This document shows, piece after piece, positions 33,669 to 42,136 of a DNA stretch of 64,000 nucleotides. The DNA is from Streptomyces phaeolivaceus (GTDB taxonomy: Bacteria; Actinomycetota; Actinomycetes; Streptomycetales; Streptomycetaceae), in NCBI RefSeq assembly GCF_009184865.1, contig NZ_CP045096.1:2728001-2792000 (forward strand), read 5' to 3'. A model generated the notes under the pieces. The model was not told the origin of the DNA, ran no database searches, and saw nothing but the letters and a program-made list of their open reading frames with translations. The stretch's first letter is position 1, and every line of letters starts with the position of its first letter. The position numbers and the translations under genes are program-made.

Positions 33669-34127
33669 CTACGGGTTCTCCCACGCCGTCGGCTCCGCCG
33701 CCAGGTCCTTCACCGGATCGGGGAGCGCGCCCGCCGCGATGTCGGCCACCGTGACGCCCTCCAGGATGCGGCGGACGTTGGCGCGCAGGGCGATCCACAG
33801 GGGCAGGAGCGGTTCGGCGGATCCTGTGTACGTCAGGCCGGTCGGGCGTTCGCCCCGTACGGAGACGATGGGGCCGTCGACGGCGCGGATCACATCCGCG
33901 ACCGTGATCGTGTCGGCCTCCCGGGCGAGCTGGTAGCCGCCGCTGCCGCCCCGCCGGCTGGTGACCAGGCCGCCGCGTCGCAGGTCCCCGAGGATGCCCT
34001 CCAGGAACTTGTGCGGAATCTCCTGCACGGTCGCGATGACTTCCGCCTTCACCGGGCCGCCGTCCTGCCGTACGGCCACTTCCAGTACCGCGCGTACGGC
34101 GTAGTCCGCCCGTGCCGAGATTCTCAT
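33669..34127 (-). CDS. Rrf2 family transcriptional regulator
   Basis: A 152-residue Rrf2 protein: MRISARADYAVRAVLEVA, then the winged helix (IPHKFLEGILGDLRRGGLVTSRRGGSGGYQLAR) and VADVIRAVDGP, all hallmarks of the family. The three-cysteine cluster that binds Fe-S in IscR or NsrR is absent, so this is more like the CymR/RsrR-like branch without a cluster, or it senses a partner protein. ATG 34127 was chosen at the conserved start. It lies upstream of the TauE/SafE gene in the same direction. Confidence 0.85.
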   Translation of the reverse strand: MRISARADYAVRAVLEVAVRQDGGPVKAEVIATVQEIPHKFLEGILGDLRRGGLVTSRRGGSGGYQLAREADTITVADVIRAVDGPIVSVRGERPTGLTYTGSAEPLLPLWIALRANVRRILEGVTVADIAAGALPDPVKDLAAEPTAWENP

Positions 34128-34200
34128 GGCCACCATTGTCGGCCACACGGACGGGCGAGCGCTCCCGTCCGCATGGCCGACGGCGGTACCGGCCGGGTTC

Positions 34201-35715
34201 TCAGCCGAGCCGGATCACGTTCCACGACAGGGGTTCGAGGACCGCGTTCAGTACGCCGCCCTCCAGCGACGCCCCCTCCCCCGCGCGCGGCGCGACCCGC
34301 TCGGGCTCGGTCAGGGTGTTCCGGGCGTCCGGGTCCGCGTCGGCCAGCACGCTGTGCTCGACCACCCGAGTCGACTCCAGCCCGTTCAACCGGACTTCCA
34401 GCGGCAGCGCCTCCGTACGGTCCCGGTTGACCGCGAAGACGGTCACCGAGCCGTCCGCCGCCCGCACCGCCGTCGCGTGCAGCAGGTCGGCGGTGCCGTA
34501 CTTGCTCGTCTCGTACGTCGGTGAGTCCACCCGTACGTCGAGGACCTCGCCCCGCCCGTACTTGGCGGCCTGGGCGAACGGGAAGAACGTCGTCTGGCGC
34601 CAGGCGGGGCCGCCCGGCTCGGTCATGATCGGGGCGATCACGTTGACCAGCTGGGCGAGGCAGGCGACGGTGACGCGGTCGGCGTGCCGGAGCAGGGCGA
34701 TCAGGAGCGAGCCGAAGACGACCGCGTCGGTGACGCTGTAGTTGTCCTCCAGCAGGCGGGGGGCCTCCGCCCAGTCCCGCTCACCGGAGTTCTCGATCTC
34801 GTGCCACTTCGAGATGTACCAGACGTTCCACTCGTCGAAGGAGAGGTTGATCCTCTTCTTGGACTTGAGCCTCGCGCCCACGTGGTCGGCGGTGGCGACC
34901 ACGTTCTCGATGAAGGACTCCATGTCGACGGCGGAGGCCAGGAAGGAGTCGATGTCGCCGTTCTCGGGCTGGTAGTAGGCGTGCAGGGAGATGTAGTCGA
35001 CGAGTTCGTACGTCTCGGCCAGGACCGTCGCCTCCCACTCGGCGAAGGTCGGCATGGACTGGCTGGAGGAGCCGCAGGCGACCAGTTCCACGGACGGGTC
35101 CATCTGGCGCATGGCGCGGGCCGTCTCGGCGGCGACCCGGCCGTACTCCTCGGCCGTCTTGTGGCCGGTCTGCCAGGGGCCGTCCATCTCGTTGCCCAGA
35201 CACCACAGGCTGATGCCGAAGGGGTCCTTGTCGCCGTGGGAGATCCGCCGCTCCGACAGGGCCGTGCCGGCGGGGTGGTTGGCGTACTCCTGGAGTTCGA
35301 GGGCCTCGGCGACGCCCCGGGTGCCGAGGTTGAGGGCCATCATCGGCTCGGCCCGCGGGCCGACCTTCTTCAGGAAGGCGATGTACTCGGAGAGGCCGAA
35401 GCGGTTGGTCTCGGTGGACCGCCAGGCGAGGTCGAGGCGGCGGGGGCGGTCCTCGGCGGGGCCGACGGAGTCCTCCCACTTGTAGCCGGAGACGAAGTTG
35501 CCGCCGGGGTAGCGGATCGCGGTGACGCCCAACTCCCGGACCAGGTCCAGGACATCGGTGCGCAGGCCCGCCTCGTCGGCCGTGGGGTGCTCCGGTTCGT
35601 AGATCCCGGTGTAGACGCAGCGGCCGAGGTGTTCGACGAAGGAGCCGAACAGTCGAGGGTTGACCTCGCCGATCCTGAAGGCGGGGTCGAGGGTGAAGCG
35701 GGCGGTGCGGGTCAT
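34201..35715 (-). CDS. abfA: Intracellular alpha-L-arabinofuranosidase, GH51
   Basis: A 504-residue GH51 enzyme that removes terminal alpha-L-arabinofuranosyl units from oligosaccharides. The acid/base Glu lies in WCLGNEMDGPW (E176) and the nucleophile in LSFDEWNVWY (E295). The family start (NPRLFGSFVEHLGRCVYTGIYEP) and the C-terminal beta-sandwich are present. There is no signal peptide, so it acts on imported arabino-oligosaccharides. A palindrome shared with other sugar genes of the window lies 15 bp before its start codon. Confidence 0.92.
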   Translation of the reverse strand: MTRTARFTLDPAFRIGEVNPRLFGSFVEHLGRCVYTGIYEPEHPTADEAGLRTDVLDLVRELGVTAIRYPGGNFVSGYKWEDSVGPAEDRPRRLDLAWRSTETNRFGLSEYIAFLKKVGPRAEPMMALNLGTRGVAEALELQEYANHPAGTALSERRISHGDKDPFGISLWCLGNEMDGPWQTGHKTAEEYGRVAAETARAMRQMDPSVELVACGSSSQSMPTFAEWEATVLAETYELVDYISLHAYYQPENGDIDSFLASAVDMESFIENVVATADHVGARLKSKKRINLSFDEWNVWYISKWHEIENSGERDWAEAPRLLEDNYSVTDAVVFGSLLIALLRHADRVTVACLAQLVNVIAPIMTEPGGPAWRQTTFFPFAQAAKYGRGEVLDVRVDSPTYETSKYGTADLLHATAVRAADGSVTVFAVNRDRTEALPLEVRLNGLESTRVVEHSVLADADPDARNTLTEPERVAPRAGEGASLEGGVLNAVLEPLSWNVIRLG

Positions 35716-35729
35716 CGGGGTCCTTCTTG

Positions 35730-35743
35730 TTCGACATTCCGGA
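35730..35743. promoter_or_regulatory. Candidate operator of the arabinofuranosidase gene
   Basis: TTCGACATTCCGGA matches 11 of 14 positions of TTCGAAATTTCGAA. It is the weakest of the five related sites and overlaps the ribosome-binding region of abfA. Confidence 0.35.
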
Positions 35744-35859
35744 TCACGCTCGTTGGGTCGAACGGGACGCTATGGTCGATGTGGGGGCCAGTCAATGGGG
35801 TCTCATGGCTGGGTGGGGCGTGCGCCGGTGCGTCTGCCCGGGGGCGGTCGTCGGGCGGG

Positions 35860-35910
35860 TGCGGGTGCGTCGTGGTTGCTCGCGCAGTTCCCCGCGCCCC
35901 TTTGAAGGGC
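35860..35910. repeat. Dispersed repeat, copy 2
   Basis: GTGCGGGTGCGTCGTGGTTG followed by CTCGCGCAGTTCCCCGCGCC and CCTTTGAAGGG. It lies in the 300-bp gap between the divergent abfA and XRE genes and may fold into a hairpin. The rest of this gap holds no recognisable gene. Confidence 0.7.
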
Positions 35911-36013
35911 GCTCGGCCGAGTCTCTTCCCGGTAGCGCAACCATCGTCGGTTGGAATTCAACGGTCGTTGGAATCTCGTGGTGTCGGCAGGCGGGGGCAC
36001 GTAGGGTCGGCGC

Positions 36014-36652
36014 GTGTCTGCGCTTCCCGATGCCCTCCCCGCCCCTCACCCCAACCCCCTTGCCGAGACTCTGGCGCGGCTGGACGCCCGTATCGCGGAG
36101 GCCGGTGCCGACCGGGGGCGGCTTCTCGACGTACGGGCGCTGGCGGAACGTACCGCTCTCGGTGAGGGCGAGGTGCGGGGGCTGCTCGACGGAGGCGCGC
36201 CGGTGGCCGACCGGGTCGACGACCGGGTGCGGGGGCGGGTGCGGGCGCTGCACGAGGCGTATGTCGCGCGGAGCGGGAAGCGGGCCGGGGAGGTCGGCCG
36301 GGAGGTCGCGGAGCGGCTGTCGATCAGTCCCGAATGGGCCCGGCGGCTGCTGCTCGGCAGGAAGATGCCGAACGTGCCCGATCTGACCGAACTCGCCGCG
36401 TTCTTCGGGATCGAGGAGGGCGTCCGGTTCTTCACCGATCCGGCCGCGGCCGTCCTCAACCGAGAACTCGGGCGCGCACTGGCGGAGTTGGAGGGCGACG
36501 CGGACGACGACGGGCCGCTGGTCGAGTTCGCCACCCGGCACGGCGTGGTCACGCTCGCGCTGCGCGGCCAACGGCTCACGCGTCGCAAGCAGGAGGCGCT
36601 CGCTGTCATGCTCGAAGGGCTGCTCGGCGTCGACGACGAGGAGGCCCGGTGA
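36014..36652 (+). CDS. XRE-like DNA-binding protein, first gene of a four-gene operon
   Basis: A 212-residue protein. Residues 95-140 contain a helix-turn-helix (VGREVAERLSISPEWARRLLLGRKMPNVPDLTELAAFFGIEEG) similar to the HTH of ESX-linked EspR-type or Cro/CI regulators; the N-terminal half is helical (ALAERTALGEGEVRGLLDGG). It overlaps the next gene by one base (TGATG), and these first two genes form the regulator/ImmA-type peptidase pairing seen in many actinobacteria. It is probably the regulator of the operon. Confidence 0.7.
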   Translation: MSALPDALPAPHPNPLAETLARLDARIAEAGADRGRLLDVRALAERTALGEGEVRGLLDGGAPVADRVDDRVRGRVRALHEAYVARSGKRAGEVGREVAERLSISPEWARRLLLGRKMPNVPDLTELAAFFGIEEGVRFFTDPAAAVLNRELGRALAELEGDADDDGPLVEFATRHGVVTLALRGQRLTRRKQEALAVMLEGLLGVDDEEAR

Positions 36653-37350
36653 TGAGCCGTGGCGAGCGCGCGGAGGCCGGGCGGGGGACGGGGGTTCCCG
36701 GGTTGCGCGGGGCCGTCGGCCGGATACGGGCCGCGCTGCTGCCCTCCCGGTCCACCGCCGAGATGCGGAAGTTGACGGCCGGGCTCAGCAAGGCGGTCCG
36801 GGGACGGCTCGAAGCGCCCGTGGACGTACGGGAGTTGGGCGCGGCGCTGTGTGCGGAGATGAGCGCGCGGCGGGGCGGGCGGCCGGTAAAGCTGCGGTTC
36901 GAGCGGTTTCCGGACGGGATCGGCGTGACCGGGCTGTGGATGGAGTTCCCCGACTTCGATCTGGTGATCGTCGAGGAGCGGGCGGAGACCGTGCAGCAAC
37001 TGGTCATCCTGGGACATGAGTTGTGGCACATGCACGCCGGGCACTGTCATTACCCTCTGCCGGGGGCGGACGCCGGCGCGCTCGCGCTGTCCGGTGAACC
37101 GGGCGGCTCGTCGCCGTCGGCCTCGTTCCCTTCGCTCTCCCCGGAGTTGTCCGCCGCGCTCGGGCAGGGCGGCACCCCCATCGCGGCCCGCAACGGCTCG
37201 CACGAGTCGGACGAGCAGGAGGCCGAGGACTTCGGGCACCGGCTCGCGACCGCCTTCCGGTCCTGGGTGGACCCCGGGTCGGCCGCCTCCGTCGACCCCG
37301 TGGGGCAGGCCATCCAGGCGTCCCTGGGTTATCGCAAGCACCGCGGATGA
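36652..37350 (+). CDS. ImmA/IrrE-like HExxH metallopeptidase
   Basis: A 232-residue protein with the zinc-protease motif HELWHMHAGH (HExxH at 122-126) in the context VQQLVILGHELWHMHAGHC, typical of ImmA/IrrE peptidases that cleave a partner repressor. A third ligand could be the Glu in SDEQEAEDFGH about 75 residues later. The region between is Ser/Pro/Gly-rich. It is annotated in some genomes as a 'toxin' component. It overlaps both neighbours and its likely substrate is the XRE protein encoded just upstream. Confidence 0.75.
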   Translation: MSRGERAEAGRGTGVPGLRGAVGRIRAALLPSRSTAEMRKLTAGLSKAVRGRLEAPVDVRELGAALCAEMSARRGGRPVKLRFERFPDGIGVTGLWMEFPDFDLVIVEERAETVQQLVILGHELWHMHAGHCHYPLPGADAGALALSGEPGGSSPSASFPSLSPELSAALGQGGTPIAARNGSHESDEQEAEDFGHRLATAFRSWVDPGSAASVDPVGQAIQASLGYRKHRG

Positions 37351-38702
37351 GGGGGACGGCCCTGCCCGCGACACCGACCGGGGCGCTCGGCGCCACGAGT
37401 CCCGCCGACTTCTTCGGCGATCTGTACATCTCGTTCTGGATCCCCACGGCCGTACTGACCGCCGCCCTGGTGATCAAGCTGCCCAGCATCGTGAAGCTGT
37501 GGCGGGACTCGCTGCTGCGGGCGGTCGGCGGGCTGCTGCTGCTCGCCGCCTGCGTCTTCGTGTCCGCGGTGCCGTCGGTCATCGCCTGGACCAACCGGGT
37601 CGTCGGCGTGCCGAACGTGGCCGCGCCCTGGGTGTACTCCCTCATCACCGCGTTCTGCGCGTGCTGCCTGCTCCTGCTCGTCGCCTGGCGCAACGGCCCC
37701 GCCGAACGGTCCCCGGCGACCCGCCGGCTGATGCGATGGGTCGTCGGCGTGTACGCGGGGGTCATCGTCGGCCTGTGGGTGCTGTTCGCGCTGGCGGACG
37801 TCCCCCGGGAGCGGCTGCGCGACCTCGACACGTACTACGCCACCACGCCCTTCATGCGCGAGGAGATCCTGCTCTACCTCGTCGCGCACACGGTGGCCTG
37901 TCTGATCACCCACCGGCTGATACGGAACTGGGTGCGCGCGGACGGCCTCGACCGGTGGCTGCGCGGCGGGCTGAAGGCGTTGAGCCTGGGCTGTGTGCTC
38001 AATCTGGGCTTCGACGCCGCGAAGTTCACGGCGGTGGTGGCCCGTTGGACGGGGCACGATCTGGACTGGCTGAGCACACATGTGGCGCCGCCGGTCGTCG
38101 CCCTCGCGGCCATCTGCATCGCGGTGGGGTTCATCCTGCCGCACGGCGGCCAGTACCTTCAGGACCGCTGGCGGGTGCGGGCCGGACACCGGCGGCTGCG
38201 GCCCCTGTATCTGCTGACCCGGACCGTCGACGACTCCCGGGTCCCCTTCGCCCTGCGCGCCACCCCCGAGCTGCGGCTCACCCGCCGGGAGACGTTCATC
38301 CGGGACGCCCTGCTCCGGCTGACCCGGCACCTAAACGAGGACGTACGGCGGCGCGCGTACGGCGCGGCGCTGGACCTCGGGCACGAGCCGGGGCGGGCCG
38401 GGGCGCTGGCCGCCGCCGTCACGATCCAGGACGCGGTGGCCGCGCGGAAGCGGGTCCGGGGCGAGCCGGTGCGTCGAGCCGCCACCGCCCCGGACCTCAC
38501 CGAACTGCTCCAGGACATCGAGGCCGTGTCGCTGGCGCTTCGCCGACCCGCCGAGATCGAGGCGGTACGCACGCTCGCCGCCACCTCCGCCACCACGTCT
38601 TCCGCCGCCGCCTCCGCCTCCACCACGCCCACCTCTCCCTCCCCATCCACCTCCCACTCCCACTCCCCCACAGCAGAGAGCGGTGTGCCCGCGCATGAGT
38701 GA
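37347..38702 (+). CDS. MAB_1171c-like polytopic membrane protein
   Basis: A 451-residue protein. The first 270 residues contain about seven hydrophobic segments (e.g. FWIPTAVLTAALVI, LLLLAACVFVSAVPSVI, WVVGVYAGVIVGLWVLFAL, VVALAAICIAVGFIL). A conserved cytosolic part follows (LRPLYLLTRTVDDSRVPFAL, RRETFIRDALLRL), and the last 50 residues are Ser/Thr/Pro-rich. The layout fits the 'MAB_1171c family putative transporter' proteins of actinobacteria, whose function is unknown. ATG 37347 overlaps the peptidase stop. Confidence 0.75.
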   Translation: MRGTALPATPTGALGATSPADFFGDLYISFWIPTAVLTAALVIKLPSIVKLWRDSLLRAVGGLLLLAACVFVSAVPSVIAWTNRVVGVPNVAAPWVYSLITAFCACCLLLLVAWRNGPAERSPATRRLMRWVVGVYAGVIVGLWVLFALADVPRERLRDLDTYYATTPFMREEILLYLVAHTVACLITHRLIRNWVRADGLDRWLRGGLKALSLGCVLNLGFDAAKFTAVVARWTGHDLDWLSTHVAPPVVALAAICIAVGFILPHGGQYLQDRWRVRAGHRRLRPLYLLTRTVDDSRVPFALRATPELRLTRRETFIRDALLRLTRHLNEDVRRRAYGAALDLGHEPGRAGALAAAVTIQDAVAARKRVRGEPVRRAATAPDLTELLQDIEAVSLALRRPAEIEAVRTLAATSATTSSAAASASTTPTSPSPSTSHSHSPTAESGVPAHE

Positions 38703-40125
38703 ACGCCCCTCCCCCGTCGGCCTGCCCGTCGGGGCGGTACGGTCCGCCGTCGTGCTCGGCGGTTCACTCGCCGGGATGCTCGCGGCCCGCGCGCTGGCCG
38801 GGTTCGTGGACGAGGTCACGGTCGTCGAGCGGGACGCCTTGACCGAGGGGGCCGGGCCGCGCCGGGGGCTGCCGCAGGCGCGCCACGCCCACATGCTGTG
38901 GTCCGGCGGGGTCCGGGCGGTGGAGGAGCTGGTGCCGGGGACCACCGAGCGCCTGCTGGCGGCGGGGGCGCACCGGCAGGCGGTCACCACGGACATGGTG
39001 GTGCTGTCGCCGCGCGGGTGGTATCGGCGCTGGCCCGTCTCCCACCACAATCTGCTGGCCGGACGGGATCTGCTGGACGCGACCGTCCGTACGGCGGTAC
39101 TGGCCGACGCACGGGTACGGCTGCTGGACAGCACCGAGGTGCTCGGGCTCACCGGCGACGGGGATGCCGTGACGGGGGTGCGGGTCCGCGGCGGCGACGG
39201 TGCCGAGCGGGTCCTCGACGCCGGGTTCGTCGTGGACGCCACCGGGCGGGCCTCACGGGCGGCTCGATGGCTGACGGGGTTCGGGCTGCCCGAGCCGGAG
39301 AAGCGGGAGGTCGACTCCGGGCTCGCGTACGCCAGTCGGGTCTTCCGCGCGCCCGAGGGGGCCCGGCGGGGGTTCCCGGTGGTCGCCGTGCAGGCCGACG
39401 CGCGGCGGCCGGGGCCCGGACGGTCCGGCTTCCTGCTGCCCATCGAGGACGGGCGGTGGATCGTCATGCTGTGCGGGACACGGGGTGGTGAACCCACGCC
39501 GGACGACGACGACTTCGTACGGTTCGCGCGGGAGGAGCTGCGGCATCCGATCATCGGTGAACTGATCGCCGGGGCCGAGCCGTTGGGGGACGTGGCGTTC
39601 ACGCGGTCCACGGCGAACCGGCGTTGGTTCCACGAGCGGGCGGCCCGGTGGCCGGAGAACTTCGCCGTCGTGGGGGACGCGGTCGCCGTGTACAACCCGG
39701 TGTACGGGCACGGGATGACCGTTGCCGCCCAAAGTGCCCTCGCGCTACGGGAGGTGATCGGGCGTCAGGGATGGGGGTCGGCCGGGCTGGCGCGGCGGAT
39801 CCAGAAGGCGGTGGCGCGACCCGTCGGGGTGGCGTGGGACCTCGCGATCGGGCAGGACGTGTTCTACGAGGGGGCGACGGAGTCGGGGCCGACCCTGCGG
39901 GACCGGATGGTGACGGCGTACGTGGACCGGTTGGTGCACACCGCCACCGGCAACGGTCGCGTCGCCCGCCGGCTCACCGATGTGACCTCCCTGGAGCGCG
40001 GCCCCGAGGTGCTCCTCACCCCCGCCGTCCTCCTCGCGGCAGCCGCCGGCCCCCTCAAGCCCCCGCTGAACGACCCGCCGCTGACGACGGAGGAACGCGA
40101 GGCGGCGGGGCTGAGGTGGGCGTGA
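38695..40125 (+). CDS. FAD-dependent monooxygenase/oxidoreductase
   Basis: A 476-residue flavoprotein. The FAD GxGxxG-like motif is VVLGGSLAGMLAARAL with VTVVERD, the second is FVVDATGRASRAARWL, and the third (FAVVGDAVAVYNPVYGHGMTVAA) carries the GD motif of aromatic hydroxylases. It belongs with the epoxidase/hydroxylase-like 'FAD-binding' group found next to MAB_1171c-like genes. Its substrate is unknown. ATG 38695 overlaps the preceding gene by 8 bp; the start is read from the conserved MSERP-type N-terminus before the FAD motif. Confidence 0.8.
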   Translation: MSERPSPVGLPVGAVRSAVVLGGSLAGMLAARALAGFVDEVTVVERDALTEGAGPRRGLPQARHAHMLWSGGVRAVEELVPGTTERLLAAGAHRQAVTTDMVVLSPRGWYRRWPVSHHNLLAGRDLLDATVRTAVLADARVRLLDSTEVLGLTGDGDAVTGVRVRGGDGAERVLDAGFVVDATGRASRAARWLTGFGLPEPEKREVDSGLAYASRVFRAPEGARRGFPVVAVQADARRPGPGRSGFLLPIEDGRWIVMLCGTRGGEPTPDDDDFVRFAREELRHPIIGELIAGAEPLGDVAFTRSTANRRWFHERAARWPENFAVVGDAVAVYNPVYGHGMTVAAQSALALREVIGRQGWGSAGLARRIQKAVARPVGVAWDLAIGQDVFYEGATESGPTLRDRMVTAYVDRLVHTATGNGRVARRLTDVTSLERGPEVLLTPAVLLAAAAGPLKPPLNDPPLTTEEREAAGLRWA

Positions 40126-40142
40126 CGTGGGCGTGAAGGGGG

Positions 40143-41075
40143 TCAGCCCGCGAACACCGGCTGGGGCAGGCCCTTCCCCGCGCCCGGGACCACCAGGAGG
40201 GAGCCGGACAGCGGATGGGGCGTCTCCGTGCCCGTACGGGCGGTCGTGATGTAGAGGTCGGTGAGGTCGGGGCCGGCGAAGGCGCAGGCCGTGGGGCGGG
40301 GGGTGGCTAGGGGGATGGTGCGGTCGAGGGTGCCGGCGGGGGTGTAGCGGCGGACCGCGGCGCCTTCCCAGAGGGCGACCCAGACACAGCCCTCGGCGTC
40401 GACGGTGAGGCCGTCGGGGAAGCCCGCGCCGTCCTCGACGGTGACGAAGGGGCGGCGGTTGGCGGGGAGGCGGACGCCGTCCCCGGTGTCCGTGTAGTCG
40501 AAGACGTCGATACGGCGGGTCGGGGAGTCGATGTAGTACATCAGCCGGCCGTCCGGGCTCCAGCCCGTGCCGTTGCTCACGGCGACGTCGTCGAGGACGG
40601 TCGAGGCCAGGCCGTCGGCGGTGAAGCGGGCCAGGGTGCCGCCGCCCGGCGCCTCGTCGTAGCGCATGGTGCCGGCGAAGAGGGAGCCGTCGGGGGCGAC
40701 GGCGGCGTCGTTGGCGCGGCGGCCGGGGACCGGCTCGTGGTGCAGCCAGCGGAAGGAGCCGTCGGGGTCGGTGAGGCCGACGCCGTCCCGCAGGTTCAGC
40801 ACGAGGCCGCCGCCGGCGCGGGGCTTGACCGCGCCGACGTGCTGCTCGGTGACGAGGACCGTGCGGCGGCCGGAGGCCGGGTCGTAGGTGTGGACCCGGG
40901 AGCCGAGGATGTCGATCCAGATCAGGCGCTGTGCGGCGGCGTCCCAGGTGGGGCCCTCGCCGAGGGCCGCGTACTCCCGTACGGCGACCTCGTACCCGGC
41001 GTGACCCGCCTGACCCGCCTGACCCGCCTGACCCGCGTGACTCGTGTGACCCGTGCGGGCCGTGTGCGCGCTCAT
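40143..41075 (-). CDS. SMP-30/gluconolactonase-like sugar lactonase
   Basis: A 310-residue six-bladed beta-propeller lactonase. LGEGPTWDAAAQRLIWIDI, GRRANDAAVAPDGSLFAGTM, VSNGTGWSPDGRLMYYIDSP, DGLTVDAEGCVWVALW and RPTACAFAGPDLTDLYITTA contain the family's metal-binding Glu, Asn and Asp residues. It would open an aldonolactone to the aldonate. The N-terminus carries an expandable repeat (GQAGQAGQAG) from 9-bp DNA repeats, just before the conserved domain. ATG 41075 overlaps the IclR stop codon, so the regulator and the enzyme are coexpressed. Confidence 0.88.
   Translation of the reverse strand: MSAHTARTGHTSHAGQAGQAGQAGHAGYEVAVREYAALGEGPTWDAAAQRLIWIDILGSRVHTYDPASGRRTVLVTEQHVGAVKPRAGGGLVLNLRDGVGLTDPDGSFRWLHHEPVPGRRANDAAVAPDGSLFAGTMRYDEAPGGGTLARFTADGLASTVLDDVAVSNGTGWSPDGRLMYYIDSPTRRIDVFDYTDTGDGVRLPANRRPFVTVEDGAGFPDGLTVDAEGCVWVALWEGAAVRRYTPAGTLDRTIPLATPRPTACAFAGPDLTDLYITTARTGTETPHPLSGSLLVVPGAGKGLPQPVFAG
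41001..41054. repeat. 9-bp tandem repeat in the lactonase coding region
   Basis: Six copies of CTGACCCGC-like 9-mers lie inside the first 30 codons of the SMP-30 gene. They encode Gly-(Gln/His)-Ala-like tripeptides at the N-terminus. A change of copy number alters only this disordered arm and keeps the frame. Confidence 0.8.
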
Positions 41076-41845
41076 GCCATGGACCGGTGGCCGAGGCGCT
41101 CCGACAGCTCCGCGGCGCCCTTGGCGGCGAGCTGCTCCAGCTCGATCCGGCGCTCGTCGCTCCAGCGGATCATGGGCACGGAGATGGAGAGCGCGGCGAC
41201 GACCTTGCCGGTGCGGTCGCGGACCGGGGCGGCCACACAGGACACGTCCGGGTTGGACTCGCGGTTCTCCACGGCGAGACCCCGCTCACGGATCCGGGCC
41301 AGGGTCTCGCGCAGGGCGCCCGGGTCGGTGATGCTGTTGGGGGTCATGGCGACCAGGTCTGCGTCGTTCGGGATACGGGCGCTCAGCTCGGACTCGGGAA
41401 GGGAGGCGAGGAGCATCTTGCCCACGGAGGTGCAGTGCGCCGGGAGGCGGCGGCCCGCGGCGGAGACCATGCGCACGGCGTGTGTGGAGTCGACCTTGGC
41501 GATGTAGATGACGTCCGTGTACTCCAGGATCGCCACATGCACCGTCTCGTCGCAGGTCTCGGCGACGGATCTGGCCACCTGCTGGCCCTCGGCGGCGAGG
41601 TCCAGCTGCTCGGCGTAGCGGCTGCCCAGCTGGTACGGGCGGACTCCCAGGCGGTAGCGGCCGGGCTGGCCCTGCACCTGGACGATGTACCCCCGGGCGG
41701 CGAGCGTGGTGACCAGCTCGTGCACGGTGGTGCGGGGCAGCTGGAGTCTGCGCACGATGTCGGGGGCGGAGAGCGTGCCGTCCCCGTCCAGGAAGAGCTC
41801 CAATATGTCGAGCGCCCGGGTCACGGCAGGTACTAGGCGTCCCAT
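41072..41845 (-). CDS. IclR family transcriptional regulator
   Basis: A 257-residue IclR protein: an N-terminal winged helix (PAVTRALDILELFLDGDGTLSAPDIVRRLQLPRTTVHELVTTL) and the effector-binding domain (YRLGVRPYQLGSRYAE, VHVAILEYTDVIYIAKVDS, LPAHCTSVGKMLLASLPE, VAAPVRDRTGKVVAALSISVP). ATG 41845 has GGGAGGGG upstream. The palindrome TTCGAAATTTCAAC lies 71 bp upstream and suggests autoregulation. Members usually respond to sugar acids or aromatic acids; the lactonase partner suggests a sugar acid. Confidence 0.9.
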   Translation of the reverse strand: MGRLVPAVTRALDILELFLDGDGTLSAPDIVRRLQLPRTTVHELVTTLAARGYIVQVQGQPGRYRLGVRPYQLGSRYAEQLDLAAEGQQVARSVAETCDETVHVAILEYTDVIYIAKVDSTHAVRMVSAAGRRLPAHCTSVGKMLLASLPESELSARIPNDADLVAMTPNSITDPGALRETLARIRERGLAVENRESNPDVSCVAAPVRDRTGKVVAALSISVPMIRWSDERRIELEQLAAKGAAELSERLGHRSMA

Positions 41846-41915
41846 GGTCGGCCCCCTCCCTCTGTCTGTCTGCGTTCTGTCCACGGCGAGCGTGCGAACC
41901 GAACTACGGCGGATG

Positions 41916-41929
41916 TTCGAAATTTCAAC
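41916..41929. promoter_or_regulatory. Candidate operator of the iclR-lactonase operon
   Basis: TTCGAAATTTCAAC matches 12 of 14 positions of the palindrome TTCGAAATTTCGAA seen upstream of the dehydratase gene (10173-10180). It lies 71 bp upstream of the iclR start. Confidence 0.6.
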
Positions 41930-42136
41930 TGTCGATCGGCATAACGAACACAGGCTAGTCATAGTGCCCATGACCGGGCAATGGCCGGGAACACCCTGGG
42001 TTTTCCTGGTCGGGAACGCCGCGTCCTCCCCTTCGGGGACCTCGGGAGCGGCGAGGGCTTCGTCCAGGGGGCGGGGTGCGTTTGCGGCTGCGGGCCCGGT
42101 GGGGCTTCTCGCGCAGTTCCCCGCGCCCCTAAAAGA

